From: Pseudomonas sp. ACM7
GTDB lineage: Bacteria; Pseudomonadota; Gammaproteobacteria; Pseudomonadales; Pseudomonadaceae
Reading direction: 5' to 3'
NCBI RefSeq assembly: GCF_004136015.1
Contig: NZ_CP024866.1
Span: 1,929,364 to 1,993,363, forward strand
Length of the DNA: 64,000 bases
The position numbers were made by a program, and so were the translations under genes. Positions 46,238 through 54,275 of this stretch are shown one piece after another. The stretch's first letter is position 1. Each line of letters opens with the position of its first letter. The notes beneath the pieces were generated by a model. The model saw only the letters and a list, made by a program, of their open reading frames with translations. It was not told the origin of the DNA and did not search any database.

Positions 46238-47512
46238 ATGAAAAACGCATCTCCAGCCCGTGCCTGTGGTATCGACTTCGGCACGTCCAACTCCACCGTC
46301 GGCTGGCTGCGCCCCGGCATGGAAACGCTGATCGCGCTGGAGGACGACAAGATCACCCTGCCTTCGGTGGTCTTCTTCAACATGGAAGAACGCCGCCCGG
46401 TGTACGGCCGCCTCGCGCTGCACGAGTACCTGGAAGGCTATGAAGGCCGGTTGATGCGCTCGCTCAAGAGCCTGCTGGGCTCCAAGCTGATCAAGCACGA
46501 CACCAGCGTCCTCGGCACGGCGATGCCGTTCAAGGACCTGCTCGGACTGTTTATCGGCCAGCTGAAGAAGCGCGCCGAAACCGCCGCCGGTCGCGAGTTC
46601 GATGAAGTGGTGCTCGGTCGTCCGGTGTTCTTCGTCGATGACGATGAAATGGCCGACCAGGAAGCCGAAAACACCCTGGTGGACGTGGCCCGCGCCATCG
46701 GTTTCAAAGACGTTTCGTTCCAGTACGAACCGATTGCGGCGGCTTTCGACTATGAGTCGACCATCGAAAAAGAAGAGCTGGTACTGATCGTCGACATCGG
46801 CGGTGGTACGTCAGACTTCTCGCTGGTGCGTCTGTCCCCTGAACGCCGTACCCACGACAACCGTCACGATGACATCCTCGCCACCGGCGGCGTGCACATC
46901 GGCGGGACCGATTTCGACAAGCAGTTGAGCCTGCAAGGCCTGATGCCGCTGTTCGGCTACGGTAGCCGGATGAAGAGCGGCGCTTACATGCCGACCAGCC
47001 ACCACATGAACCTGGCGACCTGGCACACCATCAACTCGGTGTATTCGCAGAAGTCGACCCTGGCGCTGGGCAGCATGCGCTACGACATCGAAGACACCGG
47101 CGGCATCGATCGCCTGTTCAAGCTGATCGACCAGCGTGCCGGCCACTGGCTGGCCATGGAAGTGGAAGAAACCAAGATCCAGCTGACCCACGCCGACAGC
47201 CGCCATGTGCCGCTGGACCGCATCGAACCGGGTTTGAGCGTGGAGTTGAGCCGGGCACTGTTCGAATCGGCCATCGACAACCTGCTCGAGCGCGTGCGCA
47301 ACAGCGTGACCCAGCTACTGAACGACGCCAACGTGCGGGTCGATCAGGTGGATACGGTGTTTTTCACGGGCGGTTCGAGTGGGATTCCGGCACTGCGTAA
47401 CAGCGTTTCGGCGATGTTGCCGAACGCGCGGCATGTGGAAGGGAACATCTTCGGCAGCATCGGCAGTGGCTTGGCGATTGAAGCGATGAAGCGCTACGGC
47501 ACGATGGATTGA
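46238..47512 (+). CDS. Hsp70 family protein, YegD-like
   Basis: The 424-residue protein is an actin-fold ATPase related to DnaK but lacking the C-terminal peptide-binding and lid domains. Phosphate loops are GIDFGTSNSTVGW at residue 10 and LIVDIGGGTSDFSLV near 185; the adenosine motif is FFTGGSSGIPALR near 378. It matches the E. coli YegD type in length and layout. Client and partner are unknown. It lies divergent from cbpA, which suggests a shared stress-related context. Confidence 0.88.
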   Translation: MKNASPARACGIDFGTSNSTVGWLRPGMETLIALEDDKITLPSVVFFNMEERRPVYGRLALHEYLEGYEGRLMRSLKSLLGSKLIKHDTSVLGTAMPFKDLLGLFIGQLKKRAETAAGREFDEVVLGRPVFFVDDDEMADQEAENTLVDVARAIGFKDVSFQYEPIAAAFDYESTIEKEELVLIVDIGGGTSDFSLVRLSPERRTHDNRHDDILATGGVHIGGTDFDKQLSLQGLMPLFGYGSRMKSGAYMPTSHHMNLATWHTINSVYSQKSTLALGSMRYDIEDTGGIDRLFKLIDQRAGHWLAMEVEETKIQLTHADSRHVPLDRIEPGLSVELSRALFESAIDNLLERVRNSVTQLLNDANVRVDQVDTVFFTGGSSGIPALRNSVSAMLPNARHVEGNIFGSIGSGLAIEAMKRYGTMD

Positions 47513-47581
47513 TCTGAAACCGAGTCGCCCCCTTCGCGAGCAAGTCGAAGGGGCCAGACTAGGCAATACACATCTACCTGA

Positions 47582-48595
47582 TCAAACCATCCCCACCTGC
47601 TTCAACTCACTCTTCAGATACGCGTAATAAATCGGCCCCGCCACCACCCCCGGCAGGCCGAACGCGGCCTCGAACACCAGCATCGCCAGCAGCAACTCCC
47701 ACGACTTGGCACTGATCTGCCCGCCAACGATGCGCGCGTTGAGAAAGTATTCGAGCTTGTGGATAAAAATCAGGTACCCCAGCGCCGCCACGGCCACCCA
47801 GATCGACAGCGACAGACCGACGATGGTGATCAGGGTGTTCGACATCAGGTTGCCGATCACCGGCAGCAGGCCGAGCAGGAACGTCAGTACGATCAGGGTT
47901 TTGGTCAGCGGCAACTTGATCCCGAACATCGGCAGGACCACCGCCAGGAAAATCCCGGTGAAGAAGGTGTTGAGCAGGGAAATCTTGATCTGGGCGAACA
48001 CGATGTTGCGAAACGCCTGGACCAGCAGATGCAAGCGGTCGAACAGCGCGGCGGCCAAGGGCTTGCGCTTGGTCACGTCCGGCACGCGCTGCAAGGCAAT
48101 GATCGCCCCCAGCACCATGCCGATCAGCAGCGTCACAAACATGTGCGCCGCGTCCTTGCCCACCAGCTGCAAGTCGCTGAGGTGCTTGCTCACCCACTCG
48201 CCAATCGCCACGCGGAACTCGGCAGCGCTGGCGGGCAGATAGGCGTCGATGAACGGCGGCAGTTGCCCGCGCGCCCGATCAACCACACCCATGAATTTGT
48301 CGAGAGAAGCGCCGGGGTTTTCCGCCTCATGCAGCAGAAAGCTGAAGGCACCGGCAAAGATCAGCGTCAACACACTGACCACTAGCGTTCCCAACAACGC
48401 CACCGCCAGCCAGCGCGCACGCCGACCTTCGATCAGGCGCTGCAATTGCGGGGTGAGCATGTTGACCAGTTCAAACACCAGCAGCCCGGCCAGCAGACTG
48501 GGCAGCAACCGCAGCGGTATCACCAGCAACAAACCGCCGAAAATGATGACCCAACTGATGAATAGCAAGACGTGACGTTGAGAAAACGTTGGCAT
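47582..48595 (-). CDS. AI-2E family transporter (PerM/TqsA-like membrane protein)
   Basis: The 337-residue protein has seven or eight hydrophobic helices with the usual pair near the start, a longer polar region (about 90-150), and the family blocks LIGMVLGAIIALQR, FRNIVFAQIKISLLNTFFTGIF and GPIYYAYLKSELK at the end. Members export small molecules such as autoinducer-2, or Na+ in some cases; the cargo here is unknown. It converges on the Hsp70 gene. Confidence 0.88.
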   Translation of the reverse strand: MPTFSQRHVLLFISWVIIFGGLLLVIPLRLLPSLLAGLLVFELVNMLTPQLQRLIEGRRARWLAVALLGTLVVSVLTLIFAGAFSFLLHEAENPGASLDKFMGVVDRARGQLPPFIDAYLPASAAEFRVAIGEWVSKHLSDLQLVGKDAAHMFVTLLIGMVLGAIIALQRVPDVTKRKPLAAALFDRLHLLVQAFRNIVFAQIKISLLNTFFTGIFLAVVLPMFGIKLPLTKTLIVLTFLLGLLPVIGNLMSNTLITIVGLSLSIWVAVAALGYLIFIHKLEYFLNARIVGGQISAKSWELLLAMLVFEAAFGLPGVVAGPIYYAYLKSELKQVGMV

Positions 48596-48722
48596 ACAGC
48601 CTCAAAACGAACGGCGTAAAAGGATTGGCAGTCTGCCAGCGTTCCGATGCCAGCACTAGGGATTGTGTAGGTCGACCTTGGTCGCAATGGTGGCGGATTT
48701 TTGCAATGTCCTTGCCGGCCTC

Positions 48723-48836
48723 TTCGCGAGCAAGTCGAATCGTCGCACCGCCGCTCCCACATTCGACCGAGTTCTTCCAGATGGAATGCGGCTAAATGTG
48801 GGAGCGGCGGTGCGACGATTCGACTTGCTCGCGAAG
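48723..48836. repeat. REPIN with extended arms
   Basis: Both arms contain the extra block GTCGAATCGTCGCACCGC between GCGAGCAA and GCTCCCAC, giving about 42-bp arms. It is the symmetric form of the variant seen in one arm at 39537. It lies between the AI-2E gene and psiF. Confidence 0.9.
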
Positions 48837-48886
48837 GGGACCTCACAGCCCCCACAAATCTCCCGCCCCACCCATGACCCTGTTGT

Positions 48887-49192
48887 TTATTTCTTCTTCA
48901 GGCAATCACTCATGAAGGTTTTGCGCGCATCGCCCTTGAGCGCCTTAGTGGCGGCATCGGCGTTGCAGGTTTTCATTTTTTCTTGCTGAGGCGTCAGGGG
49001 TTTGGCGGCATCGGCGGCGGGTGCAGCTTTGAGGCAATTGCTCATGAAAGCTTTGCGTTCGTCTCCCTTGAGGGTTTTCGCGGTAGCGTCAGCATTGCAG
49101 GTGGTCATCTTGTTCTGTTGCTCAGTGGCGGCGAAGCCCTGGGCGCAAAGCAGCAAACCGATCATCAACAAAGGGACACGCAACATCTTCAT
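48887..49192 (-). CDS. psiF: PsiF repeat-containing exported protein
   Basis: The 101-residue product has a signal peptide (LLMIGLLLCAQGFA) and two copies of the PsiF repeat, KMTTCNADATAKTLKGDERK...MSNCLK and KMKTCNADAATKALKGDARK...MSDCLK (each given here in part), with two cysteines apiece. PsiF was found as phosphate-starvation-inducible in E. coli; its role is unknown. The ATG at 49192 follows AAGGAG by eight bases; the frame continues upstream, but those codons overlap other signals and look untranslated. Confidence 0.9.
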   Translation of the reverse strand: MKMLRVPLLMIGLLLCAQGFAATEQQNKMTTCNADATAKTLKGDERKAFMSNCLKAAPAADAAKPLTPQQEKMKTCNADAATKALKGDARKTFMSDCLKKK

Positions 49193-49256
49193 GGAGTTTT
49201 CTCCTTGTTGCCGCGCCGACGAGCACGGCCTCGCTCTGAAGTGTAGACAACACCTG

Positions 49257-50063
49257 TTACACCTTCCTGGCCTCAAGGTGACTGCGTCGATACTGTTCCG
49301 GCGTGCACTCCGCCTGACGTTGAAACATCGCGATAAACGCTGAGCCGGTGCTGTAGCCCATATCGAAGGCGATCTCCTGAATGCTGCGTTGGCTGTCCAG
49401 CGCTTCGATCGCCGCCAGAAACCGCCACCGCTGCCGCCACTCGCCAAAACTCATGCCCAACTCACGCAAGAACCGCCGCGCCAGCGTGCGTTCGCTGACA
49501 TGGATCTGCGCGGCCCATTCCGCCAAGGGCCGGTTATCACCGGGCTCGGCCTGCAAGGCTTCGAGTATCCCGAGCAAGCCGGGGCTGCTGGCGTAGGGCA
49601 AATAACACTCGTGGATGGGCGCCTGTTGCAGCTGATCTACCAACACCTGAGCCAGACGTTTGTCAGCGTCGTGCTCGGGAATCTTCACATCGCGTGCGGC
49701 AAAGTCTTTGAGGATCGCTTTGAGGATGTCGCTGATGGCCAGGGTGCAGGCCTGTTGCGGCAGATCCTGGCACATCGGCGGAGCCAGGCAGACCGCGCGA
49801 TAGTTGATCGGCTGATGGCTGTTGAAGCTGTGCTCGGTCTGCGGCGGCACCCACACCGCATATTGCGGCGGTGACATGAAGCGGCTGCCACCGATGTCCA
49901 TGTGCAATACGCCATGGGCCGAATACTCCAGCGTGCCCCATGGATGACGGTGCGCCGAGGCATAACGATGCGCATCAAAGTCGGCATAACGGAAGTACAC
50001 CGGGGCAGGCAGTTCGCTGAAATCCAGCAGATCGATGTGTTTACTGGTCATGCTGTCCGTCAT
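49257..50063 (-). CDS. AraC family transcriptional regulator
   Basis: The 268-residue regulator has an N-terminal cupin-like sensing domain (HRHPWGTLEYSAHGVLHMDI, AVWVPPQTEHSF) and two C-terminal helix-turn-helix units (SERTLARRFLRELGMSFGEW, IQEIAFDMGYSTGSAFIAMF). It is divergent from an EamA exporter starting 85 bases away, the usual layout when such a regulator controls an adjacent efflux gene. The start is uncertain; 50063, 50051 and a GTG at 50120 are all possible. Confidence 0.88.
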   Translation of the reverse strand: MTDSMTSKHIDLLDFSELPAPVYFRYADFDAHRYASAHRHPWGTLEYSAHGVLHMDIGGSRFMSPPQYAVWVPPQTEHSFNSHQPINYRAVCLAPPMCQDLPQQACTLAISDILKAILKDFAARDVKIPEHDADKRLAQVLVDQLQQAPIHECYLPYASSPGLLGILEALQAEPGDNRPLAEWAAQIHVSERTLARRFLRELGMSFGEWRQRWRFLAAIEALDSQRSIQEIAFDMGYSTGSAFIAMFQRQAECTPEQYRRSHLEARKV

Positions 50064-50147
50064 CAGGGGCAGGTTGTCTGGATCGAAGTATAGGCTTGTA
50101 TCCAGACAGGCGATAATCACCCCTCATTAACGTTCTGGTTTTTATCG

Positions 50148-51035
50148 ATGCAATACGCTTATCCGCTGCTGGCCATTTTCATTTGGGCCGGTAACACCGT
50201 GATCACCAAGATGTCGGCCGGGGCGATCTTCCCCGCCGAGATCGGCTTTTACCGCTGGCTGCTTGCCGGACTGCTGTTCACACCCTTCATGCTCAAACCG
50301 GTGATCGCCCATTGGCCAGCGATCCGCCCGAACCTGGGCAAGATCGTTGTGCTCGGCGTGCTCGGCATGGCTGTTTACCAAAGCCTGGCGTACTTCGCCG
50401 CGAGCCTGACCTCGGCCACCAACATGGGCATCATCCTGTCGCTGATGCCACTGATGTCGCTGGCCATGGCGATCATTAGCCTGGGCCAGCGCCTGACCAT
50501 CGGGGCCCTGGCCGGTGCGGTGCTGTCGCTCGCGGGGGTTTTGGTGGTCGTCTCATCCGGCAGCCTTGGTGCGCTGCTCGAACACGGGGTGAACCTGGGT
50601 GACGCGATGATGCTGATCGCCACCCTGGCCTACGCGATCTACAGCACGCTGCTGAAAAAGTGGCAGCTGCGTTTGCCGCCGCTGGTGTTGCTGTACTTGC
50701 AGGTATGGGTGGCGGTGGTGGTGCTGTTTCCGCTGTTCCTCGCCTCACCGAAGATCGGCCCGACGCTGCAGAACATTCCGCTGGTGCTTTACGCCTGCCT
50801 GCTGGCCTCGATGGTTGCGCCATTGGCGTGGATGCAGGCAGTGATCCGCCTGGGGCCGAGCCGGACCACGCTGTTTTTCAATCTGCTGCCGTTGATTACT
50901 GCGCTGATTGCGGCGGTGGTGCTGCATGAGCAGTTGGCGATGTATCACTTGGTGGGTGGGATGTTGACGTTGGGTGGGGTGATTCTTTCCGAGCGCTGGA
51001 CCACGGTGTTGGGCCGTAAGATAAGCGTCGCCTGA
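50148..51035 (+). CDS. EamA/DMT family transporter
   Basis: The 295-residue protein has ten hydrophobic helices in two EamA halves: IFIWAGNTVITKMSAG opens the first, and the second starts near GVNLGDAMMLIATLAYAIYS. Members export amino acids, nucleosides or other metabolites; the cargo cannot be told. It is divergent from the AraC gene, which may regulate it. Confidence 0.88.
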   Translation: MQYAYPLLAIFIWAGNTVITKMSAGAIFPAEIGFYRWLLAGLLFTPFMLKPVIAHWPAIRPNLGKIVVLGVLGMAVYQSLAYFAASLTSATNMGIILSLMPLMSLAMAIISLGQRLTIGALAGAVLSLAGVLVVVSSGSLGALLEHGVNLGDAMMLIATLAYAIYSTLLKKWQLRLPPLVLLYLQVWVAVVVLFPLFLASPKIGPTLQNIPLVLYACLLASMVAPLAWMQAVIRLGPSRTTLFFNLLPLITALIAAVVLHEQLAMYHLVGGMLTLGGVILSERWTTVLGRKISVA

Positions 51036-51038
51036 TAG

Positions 51039-51115
51039 AAAAAGATCGCAGCCTTCGGCAGCTCCTACGGGAGAACGCATTCCAACGTAGGAGCTGGCGA
51101 AGCCTGCGATCTTTT
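51039..51115. repeat. REPIN after the EamA gene
   Basis: AAAAAGATCGCAGCCTTCGG and CGAAGCCTGCGATCTTTT form the arms and AGCTCCTACG/CGTAGGAGCT the inner part. It sits between convergent genes and its T-rich ends could work as a terminator both ways. Confidence 0.85.
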
Positions 51116-51119
51116 GATC

Positions 51120-52010
51120 TTATAGACCCGCGGCCTTCAACCGCGCAGCATGCTCGACAAACAACCGGACCGGCTCCGCGCCCTTGCCCACCAAACCCAA
51201 CGACTGATTGACGATGTCGAAGTGATCCATTGGATACTCATCGCCGATCACCGTCCCCAGATGCGAGCTGTAACGCCCGACCATTCCGTCGCAATGCCCG
51301 ACTTCTCGAACGAAGGTCCTGGCAAACAACCGACAACTGCGGTTGGTCCCATCAAACAGGTTTCGCCCGCGATCGGTCTTGCCCGGCTGCAAGGTCCCGG
51401 ACCAGGAGTAATACCGCACGCCGTTGACCTCTTCCGGCCCATGCCCGCCCCAGGTATCAGGCAAGCCCTGTGGATAACGCTGGTTGAACAGCGCCACGCC
51501 TTCATTCGTCAGTGAATGATGGGAGGCATGGATATCCACCGGCAATTTCGGCCCGCGATAACCGGTTTCCAGCAGGCTCATCAGCGCACTGATCCAGCGC
51601 AGTAAAACGCTGAGCAAGCGCCCCTTGGCGCTGTCTCCCGGATAGTGTTTGTGCAGGTAATCCGCCAATTCTGAACCGTGATTGGGTCCTGCGACCGAGG
51701 TAACCGAGGCGACCCGGTCCGGGCGTTTGGCGGCGGCATAACGGGCGGTCAGCGCCCCTTGGCTATGGCCGATCAGGTTGACTTTCTCGGCCCCGGTTTC
51801 GCACAGAATTTCCTCGATCCGCGCCAGCAGTTGCTCGCCGCGCACTTCGCAGGAGTTGATCGGCGAGACCTGCACCGCTATCACCGTCGCCCCACCCCGG
51901 CGCAACGCCGAGATAATCCCGTACCAATACGGATAGATCAGCAGACGGATAAACCCGAGCATTCCCGGGACCAGCACCAACGGGTAACGCGTGGCGGAAC
52001 CTTGCGACAT
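51120..52010 (-). CDS. Triacylglycerol lipase/esterase, alpha/beta hydrolase
   Basis: The 296-residue enzyme resembles Pseudomonas family I lipases. It begins TRYPLVLVPGMLGF (oxyanion region), has the nucleophile elbow GHSQG in NLIGHSQGALTARYAA, and later the acid region HCDGMVGRYSSHLG and His in PMDHFDIVNQ. Unlike secreted LipA it has no signal peptide, although AGGA nine bases before the ATG supports this start. No foldase gene is nearby. It may therefore act inside the cell or leave by another route; substrate is unknown. Confidence 0.85.
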   Translation of the reverse strand: MSQGSATRYPLVLVPGMLGFIRLLIYPYWYGIISALRRGGATVIAVQVSPINSCEVRGEQLLARIEEILCETGAEKVNLIGHSQGALTARYAAAKRPDRVASVTSVAGPNHGSELADYLHKHYPGDSAKGRLLSVLLRWISALMSLLETGYRGPKLPVDIHASHHSLTNEGVALFNQRYPQGLPDTWGGHGPEEVNGVRYYSWSGTLQPGKTDRGRNLFDGTNRSCRLFARTFVREVGHCDGMVGRYSSHLGTVIGDEYPMDHFDIVNQSLGLVGKGAEPVRLFVEHAARLKAAGL

Positions 52011-52119
52011 GGGCGAACGTCCTTGTGATCGGTGAGGTGACGCAAGGCTGAATGCAAGCCATCAGCCAAGCATCGGCATCGAAGATGACAACTCGACGAC
52101 AAGTCTATGACATCCCGCC

Positions 52120-52425
52120 CTACTTCAGTCCCACCACCCCTGCCACGATCAACCCGACCGACACCAGTTTGACCGCCGTCAGGCTTTCACCGAGCAGCGC
52201 AAACCCGAGAAACACCGTGCCCAGTGAGCCGATGGCGGTCCAGATCGGGTAAGCGATGCTCACCGGCAACTCGCGCATAGCCAGGGTCAGGAAGTAGATC
52301 CCGCCCACCGCGGCCACCACGGTGATCATCGACGGCCAGAGCCGGGTGAAGCCTTCGGCGTACTTCATGCCCATGGCAAAGGTGACTTCGAAGCCGGCGG
52401 CGATCAGCAAAAACAGCCAGGCCAT
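52120..52425 (-). CDS. Small multidrug resistance (SMR) family exporter, SugE/Gdx-like
   Basis: The 101-residue protein has four membrane helices and the essential Glu13 of the SMR family (AAGFEVTFAMGMKYAEGF). The pattern KYAEGFTRLWPSMITV resembles SugE/Gdx guanidinium exporters more than EmrE, but this is a close call. It starts directly after the azoreductase stop (TAG ATG), so the two are translationally linked. No guanidine riboswitch is seen upstream. Confidence 0.85.
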   Translation of the reverse strand: MAWLFLLIAAGFEVTFAMGMKYAEGFTRLWPSMITVVAAVGGIYFLTLAMRELPVSIAYPIWTAIGSLGTVFLGFALLGESLTAVKLVSVGLIVAGVVGLK

Positions 52426-53064
52426 CTAGAACTCCCTGGCCAGCGCCCGCAAACGCTGCTCGGCCTCGGCGGCGGAGATCTGGAAGGTGCGCGCCTCGGA
52501 TTCTTCGCCTTCGGCGGCCACGACCGTGATGTCGGTGATGCCGATGAACCCCAGCGCCGTTCGCAACAACGGATCGGCATGGTTCATCGCCTCAAGTGCT
52601 CCACCGGGCCCGAAACCGAACCCGCCGCGACTGGTGACGATCAACGCCTTTTTGCCCTGCACCAGCGGTTCGTATTGAGCGACGCCGTTGTCCAGGGTGT
52701 GATTGAAGGTCAACCCGAGTCGCACAATCTGATCGATCCAGGCCTTGAGGCCGCTGGGCACGCTGAAGTTGTGCATCGGCGTGGAAATCACCAATAAATC
52801 GTGGCCAAGTAACTCGCCCACCAGTTCATCGCTGAACGCCAGGTCGGCCTGCATCGACAGCGGTCGCGCATCGGGCTCGGGGTAAAACGCTGCGGCCACA
52901 AAAGCCTCGTTGACCGGCGGAATCAACGCCCGACCGACTTCGCGACGGGTCAGGTGCGACTGCGGATTGGCCGCTTGCCAGGCTGAAAGAAACACCTCAG
53001 CCAAACGCCGGGAGTGAGAACGGTCGCCACGGGGGCTGGCATGTACGGCAAGAATTTTGCTCAT
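52426..53064 (-). CDS. azoR: FMN-dependent NADH:azo/quinone reductase
   Basis: AzoR-type flavodoxin-fold enzymes reduce azo compounds and quinones with NADH. The 212-residue product starts [20 protein letters not shown] (FMN phosphate loop) and contains [20 protein letters not shown] and VTSRGGFGF, which contact the flavin ring. AGGAG lies six bases before the ATG at 53064. It is divergent from a LysR gene 122 bases away, which probably controls it. Confidence 0.9.
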   Translation of the reverse strand: MSKILAVHASPRGDRSHSRRLAEVFLSAWQAANPQSHLTRREVGRALIPPVNEAFVAAAFYPEPDARPLSMQADLAFSDELVGELLGHDLLVISTPMHNFSVPSGLKAWIDQIVRLGLTFNHTLDNGVAQYEPLVQGKKALIVTSRGGFGFGPGGALEAMNHADPLLRTALGFIGITDITVVAAEGEESEARTFQISAAEAEQRLRALAREF

Positions 53065-53186
53065 CTGAATCTCCTGAAGGACTAAACTCAAACTGCTTGT
53101 GGCTTGCAGCTTGAAGCGCGTAGCCGCCCCTCTTCAAATGAGCAAAAATCAGTCTGGATGAATTGGTTTCATCCATGGAGCTTTCA

Positions 53187-54119
53187 ATGTTTGCCTCGCT
53201 GCCGCTGACCGCCCTGCGCGCCTTTGAATCCGCCTCGCGCCTGCTGAGCTTCAAGGCTGCCGCCGAAGAACTTTCGGTGACGCCGACCGCGGTTTCTCAT
53301 CAGATTCGTTCGCTGGAGACCTGGCTCGGTGTGCCGTTATTCGAGCGACTGCCACGGCAAGTTCGCCTGACGGACTGCGGTGAACGGCTGTTCCACAGCT
53401 TGCACGGTGCTTTTCTGGAGGTGGCGCAAAGTGTCGATACCTTGCGCCCGCAACGCAGCGGCGCGAGCCTGACGATCTCCACCACCGCCGCTTTCGCTGC
53501 GTTGTGGCTGGTGCCCCGGCTGGGCCGGTTCTACGCCCGGCACCCGAACATCAGCCTGCGGCTCGATACCCACTGTGAAGTCATCGATTTGCATCAGGAC
53601 GCCAGCGTCGATCTGGTGCTGCGCTATAGCCTCGGTGATTACCCGAACCTTTATGGCCTGTGTCTGTTCGACGAATCCTTCGGTGTCTATGGCTCGCCGG
53701 AGCAAGTCGCCCTGGCCGCCAGCCGAGCGCCGACGCTGATCAGCGTGCGCTGGCACAACTCCAAACTGTACGCCCACGGCTGGGAGGCCTGGTGCGCACA
53801 ATCCGGCGAGAACTGGCTTGCGGGGAAGCCAGCGGTTCGTGAATACGACGAAGAACATTACGCCCTGCAAGCGGCGATTGCCGGGCAAGGCCTGGTGCTG
53901 GCCAGCAACATTCTGGTGTCCGAGAGCGTGGCCAGTGGTTTGCTGGTGGCTTACAAGGGTGAGGTTCAGGTCGATGGTGCCGGTTACGCTGCACTGTGCG
54001 TGCCGGGGCGCGAACGGCATCCGCCGGTGCGGGCGTTTTTTGCGTGGTTAAAGGAGGAAGCAGCGTTATCAGGGCTATTGCCGAGATCGCAGCCTTCGGT
54101 AGCTCCTATGAGGGGATGA
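53187..54119 (+). CDS. LysR family transcriptional regulator, GcvA-like
   Basis: The 310-residue regulator has an N-terminal winged helix (LRAFESASRLLSFKAAAEEL, TPTAVSHQIRSLETWLGVPL) and a periplasmic-binding-like effector domain with FDESFGVYGSPE. GGAG six bases before the ATG at 53187 decides the start over 53163 and 53175. It is divergent from azoR. The last eleven or so codons (about RSQPSVAPMRG) are read from a REP half-site, so the C-terminus has been extended or replaced by repeat DNA. Confidence 0.9.
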   Translation: MFASLPLTALRAFESASRLLSFKAAAEELSVTPTAVSHQIRSLETWLGVPLFERLPRQVRLTDCGERLFHSLHGAFLEVAQSVDTLRPQRSGASLTISTTAAFAALWLVPRLGRFYARHPNISLRLDTHCEVIDLHQDASVDLVLRYSLGDYPNLYGLCLFDESFGVYGSPEQVALAASRAPTLISVRWHNSKLYAHGWEAWCAQSGENWLAGKPAVREYDEEHYALQAAIAGQGLVLASNILVSESVASGLLVAYKGEVQVDGAGYAALCVPGRERHPPVRAFFAWLKEEAALSGLLPRSQPSVAPMRG

Positions 54120-54159
54120 CATGGCCGACACTCTGAAAGACCTGTAGCGCCTGCCAGAC

Positions 54160-54258
54160 CGCCATCGTCGGATCGCCGCCCGGAGCAAGCTCGCTCCCAC
54201 AGGTACAGTGATCTCCTGTGGGAGCGAGCTTGCTCCGGGCGGCGATCCGACGATGGCG
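54160..54258. repeat. Perfect REPIN between lysR and asmA
   Basis: The arms are 44 bases and match exactly, from CGCCATCGTCGGATCGCC to its complement, enclosing CAAGCTCGCTCCCACAGG and its mirror around an 11-base centre. The outer part (CGGGCGGCGATCC) differs from other copies. Confidence 0.92.
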
Positions 54259-54275
54259 TCCTTATAGGCACCTGA

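Noticed and set aside
47533..47560. Half REP (CTTCGCGAGCAAGTCGAAGG) after the Hsp70 gene
   Set aside because: Only one arm is present and it does not form a full palindrome, so I did not list it as an element.
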